NCBI GenBank assembly: GCA_023457895.1
Contig: JAEXAY010000033.1
Location: 1-64,000, forward strand
DNA length: 64,000 nucleotides
Origin: Pseudomonadota bacterium
GTDB lineage: Bacteria > Pseudomonadota > Alphaproteobacteria > Sphingomonadales > Sphingomonadaceae
Reading direction: 5' to 3'
Notes under the pieces: generated by a model
What the model saw: only the letters and a program-made list of their open reading frames with translations
Database searches by the model: none
What the model was told of the DNA's origin: nothing
In this document: piece after piece, positions 8,656 to 17,118 of the stretch
How the letters are laid out: each line of letters starts with the position of its first letter
How positions within the stretch are numbered: position 1 is the first letter of the stretch
Program-made: the position numbers and the translations under genes

Positions 8656-9531
8656 ATGGAACTCCGGCAACTCACGCATTTCCTTGCCGTACTTGAGACG
8701 GGGAGCCTGACTGCCGCTGCCGAACAGGTCGGCCTGACCCAACAGGCCTTGTCGCGCAGTCTCGCCCGGCTTGAAGAGCAGATCGGCGGCAAGCTGTTCG
8801 ACCGCGAAGCACGCGGCATGGCTGTAACTCGGCTCGGAGACACGGTTGCCAAGCACGCACGCCCCATCGTTGCGGAAGCGAGGCGACTACGCGACGCCGC
8901 AAGTGCGGAACTTGGGCTGGAGCGTGGAAGATTGGTTGTCGGATTAAGTCCGGTCGCCGCTACAACTGCCGCCGGCGCGCAGGTGATGCGCTTTGCCCTC
9001 AACCATCCCAGTGTCCGGATCGACGTCGAAAGCGGGATTGACCGGGATTTTGTCGCAGCGCTTCATCGCGGCGAGATTGACATGGCAATTTCGGGGCATC
9101 TGGGCGGGCCGGTAGACAGCATATTGCTCGAACAGCTTGCGGTCGAGCAATGGGGTGTGGTCGGCTGCACCACAAATACCCGGCTCGCCAATGCCGAACG
9201 ATTATCAGACCTCGCCGATCAGCGCTGGATCATCGGTCGCAATACGGCAGCGCTTGATGCCAGCATCGCCGAAAGCTTCGCCAACGCGGGCATGTCCGCA
9301 CCCCGTCCCGGGGTCGTTACGACATCGGGCATGTTCATCCTGAATATCCTGCGATTTTCCGACTGCCTTGCGATCCTGCCACGTTCATTTTGCGAAACTA
9401 TCGACAATCTGCAGTGGCGCGATCTGGGCAATGGCAAATGGAATACGCCGATTTTCCTCATGCGTCGCAAGCGCGTGTTAACCGACGAGTTGCTCCGCGC
9501 CCTGCTGCGTGAATTTGGTGTCGTCGCCTGA
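8656..9531 (+). CDS. LysR-family transcriptional regulator (paralogue A)
   Basis: 291 aa from ATG 8656, matching the first residue (MELRQL.HFLAV) of its paralogue at 28432-29307; an in-frame TTG four codons earlier is less likely. The N-terminal winged helix-turn-helix covers about residues 1-60 (GSLTAAAEQVGLTQQALSRSLARLE), followed by a LysR substrate-binding domain to the C-terminus. It is divergent from the module A flavoprotein gene, the classical arrangement for LysR control of the neighbouring operon. The effector is probably a pathway metabolite; it cannot be read from sequence. Confidence 0.93.
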   Translation: MELRQLTHFLAVLETGSLTAAAEQVGLTQQALSRSLARLEEQIGGKLFDREARGMAVTRLGDTVAKHARPIVAEARRLRDAASAELGLERGRLVVGLSPVAATTAAGAQVMRFALNHPSVRIDVESGIDRDFVAALHRGEIDMAISGHLGGPVDSILLEQLAVEQWGVVGCTTNTRLANAERLSDLADQRWIIGRNTAALDASIAESFANAGMSAPRPGVVTTSGMFILNILRFSDCLAILPRSFCETIDNLQWRDLGNGKWNTPIFLMRRKRVLTDELLRALLREFGVVA

Positions 9532-9548
9532 TCTTCAATGAAGCCTTT

Positions 9549-9570
9549 ATGCCTTTCACGAGAAAGGCAT
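9549..9570 (+). terminator. Hairpin after LysR A
   Basis: ATGCCTTTC-ACGA-GAAAGGCAT is a perfect 9-bp stem with a 4-base loop, 17 bases after the LysR stop. No strong T-tract follows. Confidence 0.5.
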
Positions 9571-9597
9571 CACCACAACCCGCCCGACAACCGCCCC

Positions 9598-9625
9598 ACT
9601 CGTCCGCGTCTTGATGCGGACGAGT
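9598..9625. terminator. Second hairpin between convergent LysR and cytochrome genes
   Basis: ACTCGTCCGC and GCGGACGAGT form a perfect 10-bp stem with an 8-base loop. It lies about 40 bases before the stop of the convergent cytochrome gene and could terminate either strand. Confidence 0.5.
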
Positions 9626-9666
9626 TGGATTGATGCGGGCCGGCAGGTCAGCTTGGCCCGGAAGAA

Positions 9667-10113
9667 TCAATTGCTCTTCAGATACTCGATCAGTGCTTTG
9701 CGCTGGTCGTCATTTCGAACCCCTGCGAAAGCCATCGAGGTTCCCGGGACAAAGGCCTGGGGATGTTTGAGGAACTCGTTAAGCGTCGCCTCGTCCCACA
9801 CAGGCGCCTTCTGCTTCATAGCAGCAGAGTAGCTGAAACCCTCGTGACTTGCAGCCTTCTTGCCGACGATACCGGCGAGGTTGGGGCCAACGCGATTGGG
9901 TCCGCCGGCTTCGACGGTGTGACAAGCGGCGCACTGGATGAACAGCGTCTTCCCCGGAGCCTGCGGCGCCGCCGACGCGGCAACTTGCGGAGCGGCAGCG
10001 GGTTCGGCGGCGGTCGTGTCTGCCGCCACGTTATCCTTGGGCGCCTCGTCGGCCGAGCCGCATCCGGCCAGAAAGAGTAATGCGGAGGCCGTTATCATCA
10101 TGCGCGTCTTCAT
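9667..10113 (-). CDS. Class I cytochrome c lipoprotein
   Basis: 148 aa; GGGAGTAAAAG precedes the ATG. The N-terminus has a lipoprotein signal with lipobox LAGC (C18 lipidated). An Ala/Pro-rich linker runs to about residue 53, followed by a single-haem cytochrome c domain with CAACH (C61, C64, H65) and the axial Met in GTSMAF (M127). It should be anchored at the periplasmic side of a membrane and carry electrons to a terminal oxidase. It lies 133 bases downstream of the Tat-exported amine oxidase on the same strand, which suggests it may accept electrons from that flavoenzyme, though the gap leaves room for a separate promoter. Confidence 0.92.
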   Translation of the reverse strand: MKTRMMITASALLFLAGCGSADEAPKDNVAADTTAAEPAAAPQVAASAAPQAPGKTLFIQCAACHTVEAGGPNRVGPNLAGIVGKKAASHEGFSYSAAMKQKAPVWDEATLNEFLKHPQAFVPGTSMAFAGVRNDDQRKALIEYLKSN

Positions 10114-10246
10114 CTTTTACTCCCGTATTTGCATCTTATCTTATCATGGCCGGGCTCCTGTCGGCCCAACCCTGCTGTGCTTAATTTCCCGCTTACGCCA
10201 AACAGGTCTTGACCGATGCGCTGTGCGATCACCGGGTGCGACCGCC

Positions 10247-11713
10247 TTACGCCGGCGTGAGGACCTCCATGACCACGCGTTCGGAAGACTCAAGCGCGCC
10301 TTCAAGACCGCGTGCGCCAACAGCCGTATGTTCACCGGCAAAGTGCAGCCGGCCTGCGGGCTTGGACATTTCGGTGACGAATCCGGTCGGATCGCCCGGC
10401 GCATAATATGCCCAGTCGCCCTGATTGAATTCCTCATTGCCCCAGCTGTGGAATGCGCGGCCGACCAGCTTGCCTTTTGCCGCCGGCCGGATCCGTTCGA
10501 TCTCGGCAATGACCGTGGACAAGACATTGTCATTGCCCATGCGGTCCCAATATTGCGCAAGATTTCCGCGCGCCTGAACCATGAAACCGGTGACCTCCTC
10601 CGGCGTCGCACCGAAACGCTGCGCGATGATCGTGCCTGCGACACCGTTGGTCCACATGCCGGCGCCCATCTTGTCTTCCTCCCAGAACGGGCTGCTGGCC
10701 GTGATGAAAGCGATCGACAGCGGCTGGTAGCTGAGCGATGCCACCGCACGCGCCTGAGGACCGCTGAGCCCCGGAGTGATGTGGACGTGACGCAGCGTTG
10801 AAAAAGGAAGCGTACTGATGACGCGCGAAGCCGTGAACTGAGAACCATCGCGGCAGGTCACCGTCGCGCCGTCGGCCGTGGTATCGATCGCGACCACCTC
10901 ATGACCAAGGAACACCTCGTTCTTGAGCTTCTGGGCCAGCGCGTCGGTCATGCGCTGATTCCCGCCCTTCACCGCCAGCTGTCCGGGGCCAGCCGCCATT
11001 TGCGATTTGATGAAGCCGTCGTTGAACTCAAGCATCAGTGCGGAAACGTCGAACGAACTGCTGCCATAATAAGGCGAGACGTCGTAGCAAAGCTGGATCG
11101 CGGCATCGTTCAGGCCGAGTTCCCGCAGGCGATCATAGACCGACACGTCAAGCGCCTTGTTCGCCGCACTGTGCCAGGTGGACCAATCCTTCAGCCGGTT
11201 ATTCTGGGCGATCAGCTTGAACGCCAACTCCCACGGCAAGGTGGCCTTTTCCGATTCGGGGAACGGGTTTCCGGGGAAAGCGGCCCATTCTTCGGCAGTC
11301 ATGCGCTTGCCATTGAGGAACAATTCTGGCTTTCCGCCGGTGGTATAGCGCTTCGAAATATCTTCAAGCTCAACGCCCGCGCGCTTGGCAAGATTGATGC
11401 CGCGGCCATAGCCGGGGCCCATCGAGTTGAAGCCCATTTCGGGATAGCCAGGTTCATCGAGCAGGGTCAGGACACGGCCACCAACGCGGTTGCGCGCCTC
11501 GAGCACCGCGACCTTCTGCCCCTGTTCTTCGAGCATCAGCGCCGCATTCAGTCCGGAAACCCCCGCCCCCAGAATTACCGTATCCACGCGCTCATGCTTG
11601 CGCGCGCCTTGCGTGGACGTGCCCTTGTCCGAACCCGGCTTGCATCCGGCAAGTCCAAGCCCGACGAGGCTCAGTCCGGCCCCTACAGCGAATGAACGAC
11701 GGTTGATCTGCAT
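10247..11713 (-). CDS. Tat-exported lipoprotein flavin amine oxidase (paralogue 1)
   Basis: 488 aa; GGGGAAG precedes the ATG. The N-terminus NRRSFAVGAGLSLVGLGLAGC combines a twin-arginine motif (R5-R6) with a lipobox (C24), so the folded, FAD-loaded protein is probably exported and lipid-anchored. The FAD motif GAGVSGLNAALMLEEQG begins near residue 49, followed by RVGGRV. The C-terminal GRLHFAGEHTAVGARGLEGALESS is the second FAD segment of the monoamine/polyamine oxidase family. It oxidises amines or related C-N or C-C bonds. It shares architecture with the Tat amine oxidase at 34246. The gene downstream encodes a cytochrome c. Confidence 0.9.
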   Translation of the reverse strand: MQINRRSFAVGAGLSLVGLGLAGCKPGSDKGTSTQGARKHERVDTVILGAGVSGLNAALMLEEQGQKVAVLEARNRVGGRVLTLLDEPGYPEMGFNSMGPGYGRGINLAKRAGVELEDISKRYTTGGKPELFLNGKRMTAEEWAAFPGNPFPESEKATLPWELAFKLIAQNNRLKDWSTWHSAANKALDVSVYDRLRELGLNDAAIQLCYDVSPYYGSSSFDVSALMLEFNDGFIKSQMAAGPGQLAVKGGNQRMTDALAQKLKNEVFLGHEVVAIDTTADGATVTCRDGSQFTASRVISTLPFSTLRHVHITPGLSGPQARAVASLSYQPLSIAFITASSPFWEEDKMGAGMWTNGVAGTIIAQRFGATPEEVTGFMVQARGNLAQYWDRMGNDNVLSTVIAEIERIRPAAKGKLVGRAFHSWGNEEFNQGDWAYYAPGDPTGFVTEMSKPAGRLHFAGEHTAVGARGLEGALESSERVVMEVLTPA

Positions 11714-12063
11714 GATACTTCCCCTTCAGCTGGCAGCGCACAGAGCCTCTGCATAGTCCCCGCGAAAATCAGTCTTGGGCCATGGAGCGCCCCATGGTGT
11801 CGACGCATCGCCTGCGCTTCACCACCTGTCGGATAGGCCCGGTTTCCAATCGCCCAACAAAAGCCCCGCGCAAGGCGGGGCAGGTTGTTCAAAGGAACTT
11901 CCGGATCGCTTCCCATCCGGGAGGGAGTTGGATGGGAAGCAAGCAATGGAATAGAAGTTTCAAACCCGAAAAGACGTGTCGCCGGCGCTTTTGTCCGCCA
12001 CACGGAGAAACGCACGGCCCTGGATTCGCCGGAGTTGCTCATCTGCCTCTCCTTCTTTTCCGT
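11714..12063. other. 350-base intergenic region
   Basis: No convincing coding sequence. It holds the terminator of the 12-21 kb minus-strand operon (11863-11881) and must hold the promoter of the amine oxidase gene. I could not pick a promoter with confidence. Confidence 0.5.
11863..11881 (-). terminator. Intrinsic terminator of the 12-21 kb operon
   Basis: Read on the minus strand, GCCCCGC-CTTGC-GCGGGGC forms a 7-bp GC stem followed by TTTTGTT. It lies about 180 bases downstream of the last gene of the operon (VOC protein). Confidence 0.7.
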
Positions 12064-12969
12064 TCAGCGTGCGATCTCAACCAGTTCAATCCGTTCCCCG
12101 GCGACCCCACGTACGGTCGCCGTACGGCGTCCTCCGTAAAGCGGACCGTCGCGTACTTCAGGCGGGCGGATAAAAGCGACGTCCAGCGCATCCAGATCAT
12201 CGACGGCGAGTGCGACCATCGCGCATCCCGGCGGAAGCATATCCGGATCGCCCTGCCGCTCTGTGGTTGCGGACGGGTAGTCGTCGACCTCGACAATCGG
12301 GAGGCGGCCCTTTTGCACCATGGTAATCGTGGTGCGATAATCGCTGCCGAGTCCGAACGCATTGTTGATCATGGAATAAGCCAAGGTGTAGCTGGACGAG
12401 ATATCGAGTTTAAGAGCTTGCTCGAACCAAGCGAGACTGGCTTCCCGGTCAGGGGTAGCCAACACGACAATGAAGATGTGATCAACCGGTGAAGCCGCTT
12501 TTGGCAGGTCGGTCACCGGCATATCTTCGGCGACCTCGTTGAGGTAGATGAGCTCCCTTCCGCGCCCCGTTACCTGCATGGGTACGAAGAAGGGCATGCC
12601 TTCCAGCGCCTTGGGCGGCCCGACCACGGTAAAACCGGACTCCTTTAACCGATCGGGCCAGCCGAACACGTCCTGAACCGTCAGCTCATACGCAGCCCAG
12701 CCGAAAGTGCGGGTCGGCTTGAAATCATCAGGCAAGGGCGCTTCAACGAGGCGGATGAAACAATGTGCCCCGCTTTGCGGCTGCAACAAGGCATAGCGGG
12801 CGCCGGCGCTTTTGGGGCAACCCCAACTGGCGGCCAGCACTGCATCAAGTTCGCCCTGCTCCACGATATTGAGACCAAGACAGCCATGATAATCGGCCAG
12901 TGCAGCTTCAAGGTCGGGCGTTGAAACCACGCCGCCCAGAATGCGGCCGTGGGTCAGGAAGTCGTTCAT
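12064..12969 (-). CDS. Two-domain VOC (glyoxalase/dioxygenase superfamily) protein
   Basis: 301 aa with two VOC-type repeats: about 8-140 (LGGVVSTPDLEAALADYHGCLGL) and about 160-300 (PVDHIFIVVLATPDREASLAWFEQALKL), the latter ending GERIELVEIA. Two-module VOC proteins include extradiol dioxygenases, lactoylglutathione-lyase-like and epimerase-like enzymes; which one this is cannot be decided here. The ATG overlaps the crotonase stop by 4 bases, so translation is coupled. It is the last gene of the minus-strand operon. A VOC gene is also, as I recall, part of the itaconate-type cluster of Pseudomonas aeruginosa. Confidence 0.85.
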   Translation of the reverse strand: MNDFLTHGRILGGVVSTPDLEAALADYHGCLGLNIVEQGELDAVLAASWGCPKSAGARYALLQPQSGAHCFIRLVEAPLPDDFKPTRTFGWAAYELTVQDVFGWPDRLKESGFTVVGPPKALEGMPFFVPMQVTGRGRELIYLNEVAEDMPVTDLPKAASPVDHIFIVVLATPDREASLAWFEQALKLDISSSYTLAYSMINNAFGLGSDYRTTITMVQKGRLPIVEVDDYPSATTERQGDPDMLPPGCAMVALAVDDLDALDVAFIRPPEVRDGPLYGGRRTATVRGVAGERIELVEIAR

Positions 12970-13730
12970 CGAAATTCTGCCTTGCGTTTTTCGAGGAACG
13001 CCGAAACGCCCTCCTTGAAGTCATCACCCGTAAACGCCGCGGCGAACAATGCCCGCGTTTCGGCGTCATCGTCTGCCTGCCCGTCGAGGATGCGGCGCAC
13101 GATCTTCTTGGTATTACGCACGCTATGCGCAGAAACGCCGGCAATCTTCTGCGCAAGATCGGTTGCGGCAGCGAGGGGCGTATCGTCAAGAATGTCTATG
13201 AGACCGATACGATCCGCATCGGCTGCGGAAAGCAGCTCTGCCGTAAAGAGGATACGCTTGGCCTGCGAGGGCCCTACCAGATCGACCAGCAGCTTCGTGT
13301 CGTGGAGCGAATAGACAAGGCCAAGCTTGGCCGGAGTGATGCCGAAGCGCGCTCTGGAACTGGCAACGCGCAGATCACAGGCAATCGAAAGGCCACAGCC
13401 CCCGCCTACGCAGTCACCGTCAATCACTGCAATGACGGGTTTTTCTGCCCGTGCAAGTTCCGCCTGTGCCCGGCTGATGGCGGCCTGGTTACGCGACCGC
13501 CACGCCGGGTCCTGTGCGCCTTGCCCAAATTCTGCAATGTCCGCTCCGGCGGAAAAAACACCGGGCTCTGCCGACCGCAGCAACAGCACCCGAATCGCTT
13601 CGTCGGCCATCGCCCGGTCGAGCAGCAAGGGGAATTCTTCCCACATTGCCTGCGTGAATGCATTGCGCTTCGCTGCGCGATCGATCAGCAAATGCGCAAC
13701 ACCGCCCTCAATTTCGAGCCGGAGCGTCAT
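12966..13730 (-). CDS. Enoyl-CoA hydratase/isomerase (crotonase) family protein
   Basis: 254 aa, a normal crotonase length. The oxyanion-hole segments are clear: VFSAGADIAEFG and DGDCVGGGCGLSIACDLRVA. At the position of the first catalytic Glu of rat enoyl-CoA hydratase this protein reads FGITPAKLGLVYS, so that Glu appears absent. Crotonases lacking it often catalyse isomerisation, decarboxylation or C-C cleavage rather than simple hydration. ATGA overlaps occur at both ends (deacetylase upstream, VOC downstream). It is expected to act on the CoA thioester made by the ligase or CoA transferases of this region. Confidence 0.9.
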   Translation of the reverse strand: MTLRLEIEGGVAHLLIDRAAKRNAFTQAMWEEFPLLLDRAMADEAIRVLLLRSAEPGVFSAGADIAEFGQGAQDPAWRSRNQAAISRAQAELARAEKPVIAVIDGDCVGGGCGLSIACDLRVASSRARFGITPAKLGLVYSLHDTKLLVDLVGPSQAKRILFTAELLSAADADRIGLIDILDDTPLAAATDLAQKIAGVSAHSVRNTKKIVRRILDGQADDDAETRALFAAAFTGDDFKEGVSAFLEKRKAEFR

Positions 13731-14641
13731 GCAGGATCAACTCTGGCAAGATGCTCGGCAATCTCGCGCCGCGTAGTGATCCACACATCCTGCTTGGCCG
13801 TCACGTGCCGGAAGAACTCCTCGAGCGCCCAGACCCGTCCCGGCCGACCGATGATGCGGAGGTGAAGACCGAGCGACATCATCTTGGGATTACCCGCCTC
13901 GCCCTCACGGTAGAGCTGGTCGAAACAGTTTTTGGCGTACTCCAGCCATTGCGCCGGCGTCATCGCCGGATCGGTCCACATCTTCATATCGTTGGAATCA
14001 AGCTGATACGGAACGATGGCGATCGGCTTTCCCGGGACGGTATCGCGATCCCAGAAGGGCACGTCCCCGGAGTAATCATCCATATGATAGGTAAACCCCT
14101 CCTCGATCAGGAGGCGCCGCGTGTTCTCAGTGTGGAAGTAACGGCTGAGCCAGCCAAAGGGACGAACACCGACCGTCTTTTCAATCGAAGCAACGGCCTT
14201 GCGGATGAACTCCCGCTCCTGCTCCTCGTTCATCTTGAACTGATGAACCCAGCGCCAGCCGTGACTGACGGGCTCATGGCCAAGATCCGCGATCGCGCGC
14301 GCAATCTCCGGATGATTTTCAAGACTGAGCGCGGCTACCGTCCAGCTCGCCTTGATGCCGTAATCGCGCAGCAGCCGGACGATCCGCGGGGCGCCGGCCT
14401 TGATGCCGTAGAGATAGTTGGATTCGTTGCCATAGTTACGTATCGGCGATTTGATATGGATACCCAGTTCGTCGACCGGCTCCATACCGCGATCGCCGCG
14501 CGCCACCGTCATTTCCGACCCTTCCTCGACATTGACCACGACCGACAACGCGAGTTTTGCGCCGTTGGGCCAATCAATCCGTTCCTCCTGCATCATCTCC
14601 CCTGCTGCGTGCCGGGTGCCTTGCGTGAGCCCGTACATCAT
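13727..14641 (-). CDS. Polysaccharide-deacetylase-fold hydrolase, PuuE/allantoinase-like (paralogue 1)
   Basis: 304 aa. At the NodB motif 1 position, where sugar deacetylases have TFDDG, it reads VNVEEGSE, and at motif 2 SHGWRWVHQ. Both patterns are those of the PuuE-type allantoinase group, which opens cyclic ureides or amides rather than deacetylating sugars. No signal peptide, so it is cytoplasmic, also unlike a glycan deacetylase. The ATG overlaps the SDR stop (TGATG) and the stop overlaps the crotonase start. Two further family members lie at 48335 and 49239. Ring-opening of a cyclic amide or imide is inferred. Confidence 0.87.
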   Translation of the reverse strand: MMYGLTQGTRHAAGEMMQEERIDWPNGAKLALSVVVNVEEGSEMTVARGDRGMEPVDELGIHIKSPIRNYGNESNYLYGIKAGAPRIVRLLRDYGIKASWTVAALSLENHPEIARAIADLGHEPVSHGWRWVHQFKMNEEQEREFIRKAVASIEKTVGVRPFGWLSRYFHTENTRRLLIEEGFTYHMDDYSGDVPFWDRDTVPGKPIAIVPYQLDSNDMKMWTDPAMTPAQWLEYAKNCFDQLYREGEAGNPKMMSLGLHLRIIGRPGRVWALEEFFRHVTAKQDVWITTRREIAEHLARVDPA

Positions 14642-15474
14642 CAGTGCATTTCCTCGCCGCCGGAAACATTAAGCGCCTCTCCGGTCACATAGACCGCATC
14701 ATCAGACGCCAGCCATGCGCAGGCTCCGGCGGTATCGCTGCCCATGCCCGGACGGCCCATCGGATTCTTGCGTTTCATGTTCTCGACATAGGCTTCGACA
14801 CTGTCGAACCCGAGTAACTTGGAAAAATATTCATTCTGCCGGGCGCCAAGTCCCGTAGTGACGTGGTTGGGACATACTGCGTTCACGGTGATGCCATATT
14901 GGCCAAGCTCGATCGCGTTCGAGCGGGTCAAACCGACCATGCCATGCTTGGAACTCGTATAGGGCGCCATGTGGGGGAAGCCGGACTTCGCCGCCTGGCT
15001 CGCGATATTGATGATCCGTCCGCCCTTCCCCGCTGCGATCATGGCCTTGGCAGCGGCCTTGGTGCCATAAAAGGCGCCCGACAGGTTGACCCCGATGACG
15101 GCTTCCCATTCGCTCGAGGTCGTTTCAAGCAGTGGCTTCATGATGTAACCGATACCTGCATTGTTGACCCATATGTCAAGCGAACCGAAGGTTTCGACGG
15201 TTTTTTCGGCCAGCGCATTACAGCTTTCCTCTGAACGGACATCACAAGGAATGACGGCCACTTTCGCACCGCGACGGCGCAGATCTTCGGCCACGGCTTC
15301 CATCTCGGCGGTCGTGCCGATGTCGCTTGCCCCCATATGCTCGGCAGGCTTGCCGAGATCGGAAACAACGCAGTTGGCCCCTTCATCGGCAAAACGTTGC
15401 AGGATCGCTTGCCCCAGCCCCTTGTCGCGCCCCGAACCGGTTACGACGATGGTTTTTCCCTCGAACCGGCGCAT
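14641..15474 (-). CDS. Short-chain dehydrogenase/reductase (SDR)
   Basis: 277 aa, classical SDR. The cofactor motif TGSGRDKGLGQA is at about 12-23, NNAG at 104-107, and the catalytic triad S159, Y172 and K176 (YTSSK) is complete. The Asp in VVSDLG after the second strand favours NAD(H). It oxidises a secondary alcohol or reduces the ketone of an intermediate. It is translationally coupled to both neighbours (TGATG junctions with the HapK-like gene and the deacetylase). Confidence 0.92.
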   Translation of the reverse strand: MRRFEGKTIVVTGSGRDKGLGQAILQRFADEGANCVVSDLGKPAEHMGASDIGTTAEMEAVAEDLRRRGAKVAVIPCDVRSEESCNALAEKTVETFGSLDIWVNNAGIGYIMKPLLETTSSEWEAVIGVNLSGAFYGTKAAAKAMIAAGKGGRIINIASQAAKSGFPHMAPYTSSKHGMVGLTRSNAIELGQYGITVNAVCPNHVTTGLGARQNEYFSKLLGFDSVEAYVENMKRKNPMGRPGMGSDTAGACAWLASDDAVYVTGEALNVSGGEEMH

Positions 15475-15779
15475 CAGAGCGTCTCGGTCAGAATGAATTG
15501 CGGATTGTCAGCGAATTCACGGAATTCTGCGGCCGCCTTCTGGATGACATCGCTCGCCGCATCCTTGCCAAACGCATCCATGTCGGCGACGTCGATGACC
15601 TCGAAATACTGGTAGGGCGACTGATCATCGCTACCGAGCACTCCCGTCGCGCGATGCACCTGGAAATCCTTGACTGAACCGAGAGCGTTAACACCCGGAA
15701 TGTCGGTGGTTCGGGCCCACTGCTCATAGGCTGCCGGGTCGGCACCGGGCTTCAGATTGTAAAGAACGATGATGCGCAT
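15474..15779 (-). CDS. REDY/HapK-like small protein
   Basis: 101 aa; GGAGAG precedes the ATG. It starts MRIIVLYNLKPGADPAAYEQWA and contains VKDFQVHRATG and YQYFEVIDVADMDAF, an alpha/beta dimeric-barrel-like pattern. I recognise it as the REDY-like HapK group found widely in sphingomonads and named after proteins of prodiginine gene clusters; its biochemical role is not established. It overlaps the SDR start by one base and follows the amidase by 22 bases, so it is part of the operon. It may bind a hydrophobic pathway intermediate (inference). Confidence 0.8.
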   Translation of the reverse strand: MRIIVLYNLKPGADPAAYEQWARTTDIPGVNALGSVKDFQVHRATGVLGSDDQSPYQYFEVIDVADMDAFGKDAASDVIQKAAAEFREFADNPQFILTETL

Positions 15780-15801
15780 TGAGACTCTCCTTTTGAACAG
15801 A

Positions 15802-17118
15802 TTACATGAAAGGGGAAGGGACGAAGCCGCTCAACCCCGCATCCAGCTTGCGGGCCATCGCAACCAGCGCGGCCTCGCCATACTGCGGCCCGACCAATTG
15901 GACGGCTACGGGCAAGCCGCTCGCATCGGCGCCTGCCGGGATGGTGACAGACGGAAGTCCGGCGATATTGGCAAAGGCCGTAAAGGCCGACTGGGTGACA
16001 GGTGGGCGGCTGTTATGTTCAAAGGCAGCCTGGGGCGTGGTGGGCATCAGCAAGACCCCATCGCTACCGATAGCCGCCAGCACGGCTTGACGTGTCCGGG
16101 CGATAATTGCGTGCGCCCGCGCGACATCGTCCTCGATGCGGCCATCGGCATAATCAAGCATGAAGCGCAGTTCGTCCGATAGCTTGTCAGCTGCAAGAAC
16201 GCGTATGTTACCGAGATGTCCGATCAATTCGCGCGCGGCCACCACGAAACCCGCGAACCGTACATCTGCAGCATTGTCCTCAAGCGCCAGCGCTTCTACC
16301 GGCAGCCCGGACAATTGCGCCCTTGCCTTTGTATAGGCCGTCTCGACGCCGGTTTCGCATTCGACATCATCAAAACTGTCCAGCAGAACCAGCCGCTCGA
16401 TTGACACCGCCGGATCAATATCATCGCACAATATGGCATCCAGCACTTCAAGATCGTCCAGTGACCGCGCAATTGGTCCGATGCTATCAAACGTCTTGCT
16501 GACAGGCACCAGGCCCTCGTCGGAGATGGAGCCCGCCGTCGGCTTCATACCGTAGACGCCGCAATAGGCCGAAGGCAGGCGGACGGAGCCCAGCGTGTCG
16601 GTCCCAAGCGAGGCGACGCACAAGCCCGCGGCAACCGCAGCGGCGCTCCCGCCGGATGATCCGCCCGGCGTGAAACCTTTGCGATGGGGGTTGATAGTCT
16701 GGCCGAACCAGACATTGTCGGTAGTCGCCCCTAGCGCGGCCTCATGCATGTTGAGCGTACCGAGAATAACTGCGCCAGCATGACGCAGCCGGGCAATGCT
16801 CTCCGCATCCTCTGTTGCGATGATGCCCCGGCGCGCCTCCATCCCGGCGTTCCATTCAAGGCCCTTGACCGCAATGTTCGATTTGGCCGCCACCGGCACA
16901 CCTTCAAGCAGGCGCGCCGCGCCCGCCTCTATCCGTGCCGCACTGTCCCGTGCGGCCGCCAGTGCCCCTTCGCGGTCAACTTCGACATAGGCCCCTATCG
17001 CCGGATCATGCTGATCAATCCGCGCGAGATAATGCGCGGTTACGGCTTCCGGCGTGGTGTCCCGGGCAGCATAGGCAGCTTTCAGGCCGCCGATGTCGAG
17101 TTGATGCCAATCGCTCAC
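15802..17118 (-). CDS. Amidase-signature-family amidase
   Basis: 438 aa with a GTG start overlapping the CoA-ligase stop (GTGA). The amidase-signature catalytic set Lys-cisSer-Ser is visible: K79 in PVAAKSN, S154 in the GGSSGGS loop, and S178 in GTDTLGSVR as nucleophile. In most family members the motif is GTDTGGS, so Leu before Gly-Ser is unusual. It hydrolyses an amide to carboxylate plus ammonia or amine in the cytoplasm. With a PuuE-like ring-opening enzyme two genes further on, it is a candidate half-amidase for the ring-opened product (inference). Confidence 0.9.
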   Translation of the reverse strand: MSDWHQLDIGGLKAAYAARDTTPEAVTAHYLARIDQHDPAIGAYVEVDREGALAAARDSAARIEAGAARLLEGVPVAAKSNIAVKGLEWNAGMEARRGIIATEDAESIARLRHAGAVILGTLNMHEAALGATTDNVWFGQTINPHRKGFTPGGSSGGSAAAVAAGLCVASLGTDTLGSVRLPSAYCGVYGMKPTAGSISDEGLVPVSKTFDSIGPIARSLDDLEVLDAILCDDIDPAVSIERLVLLDSFDDVECETGVETAYTKARAQLSGLPVEALALEDNAADVRFAGFVVAARELIGHLGNIRVLAADKLSDELRFMLDYADGRIEDDVARAHAIIARTRQAVLAAIGSDGVLLMPTTPQAAFEHNSRPPVTQSAFTAFANIAGLPSVTIPAGADASGLPVAVQLVGPQYGEAALVAMARKLDAGLSGFVPSPFM

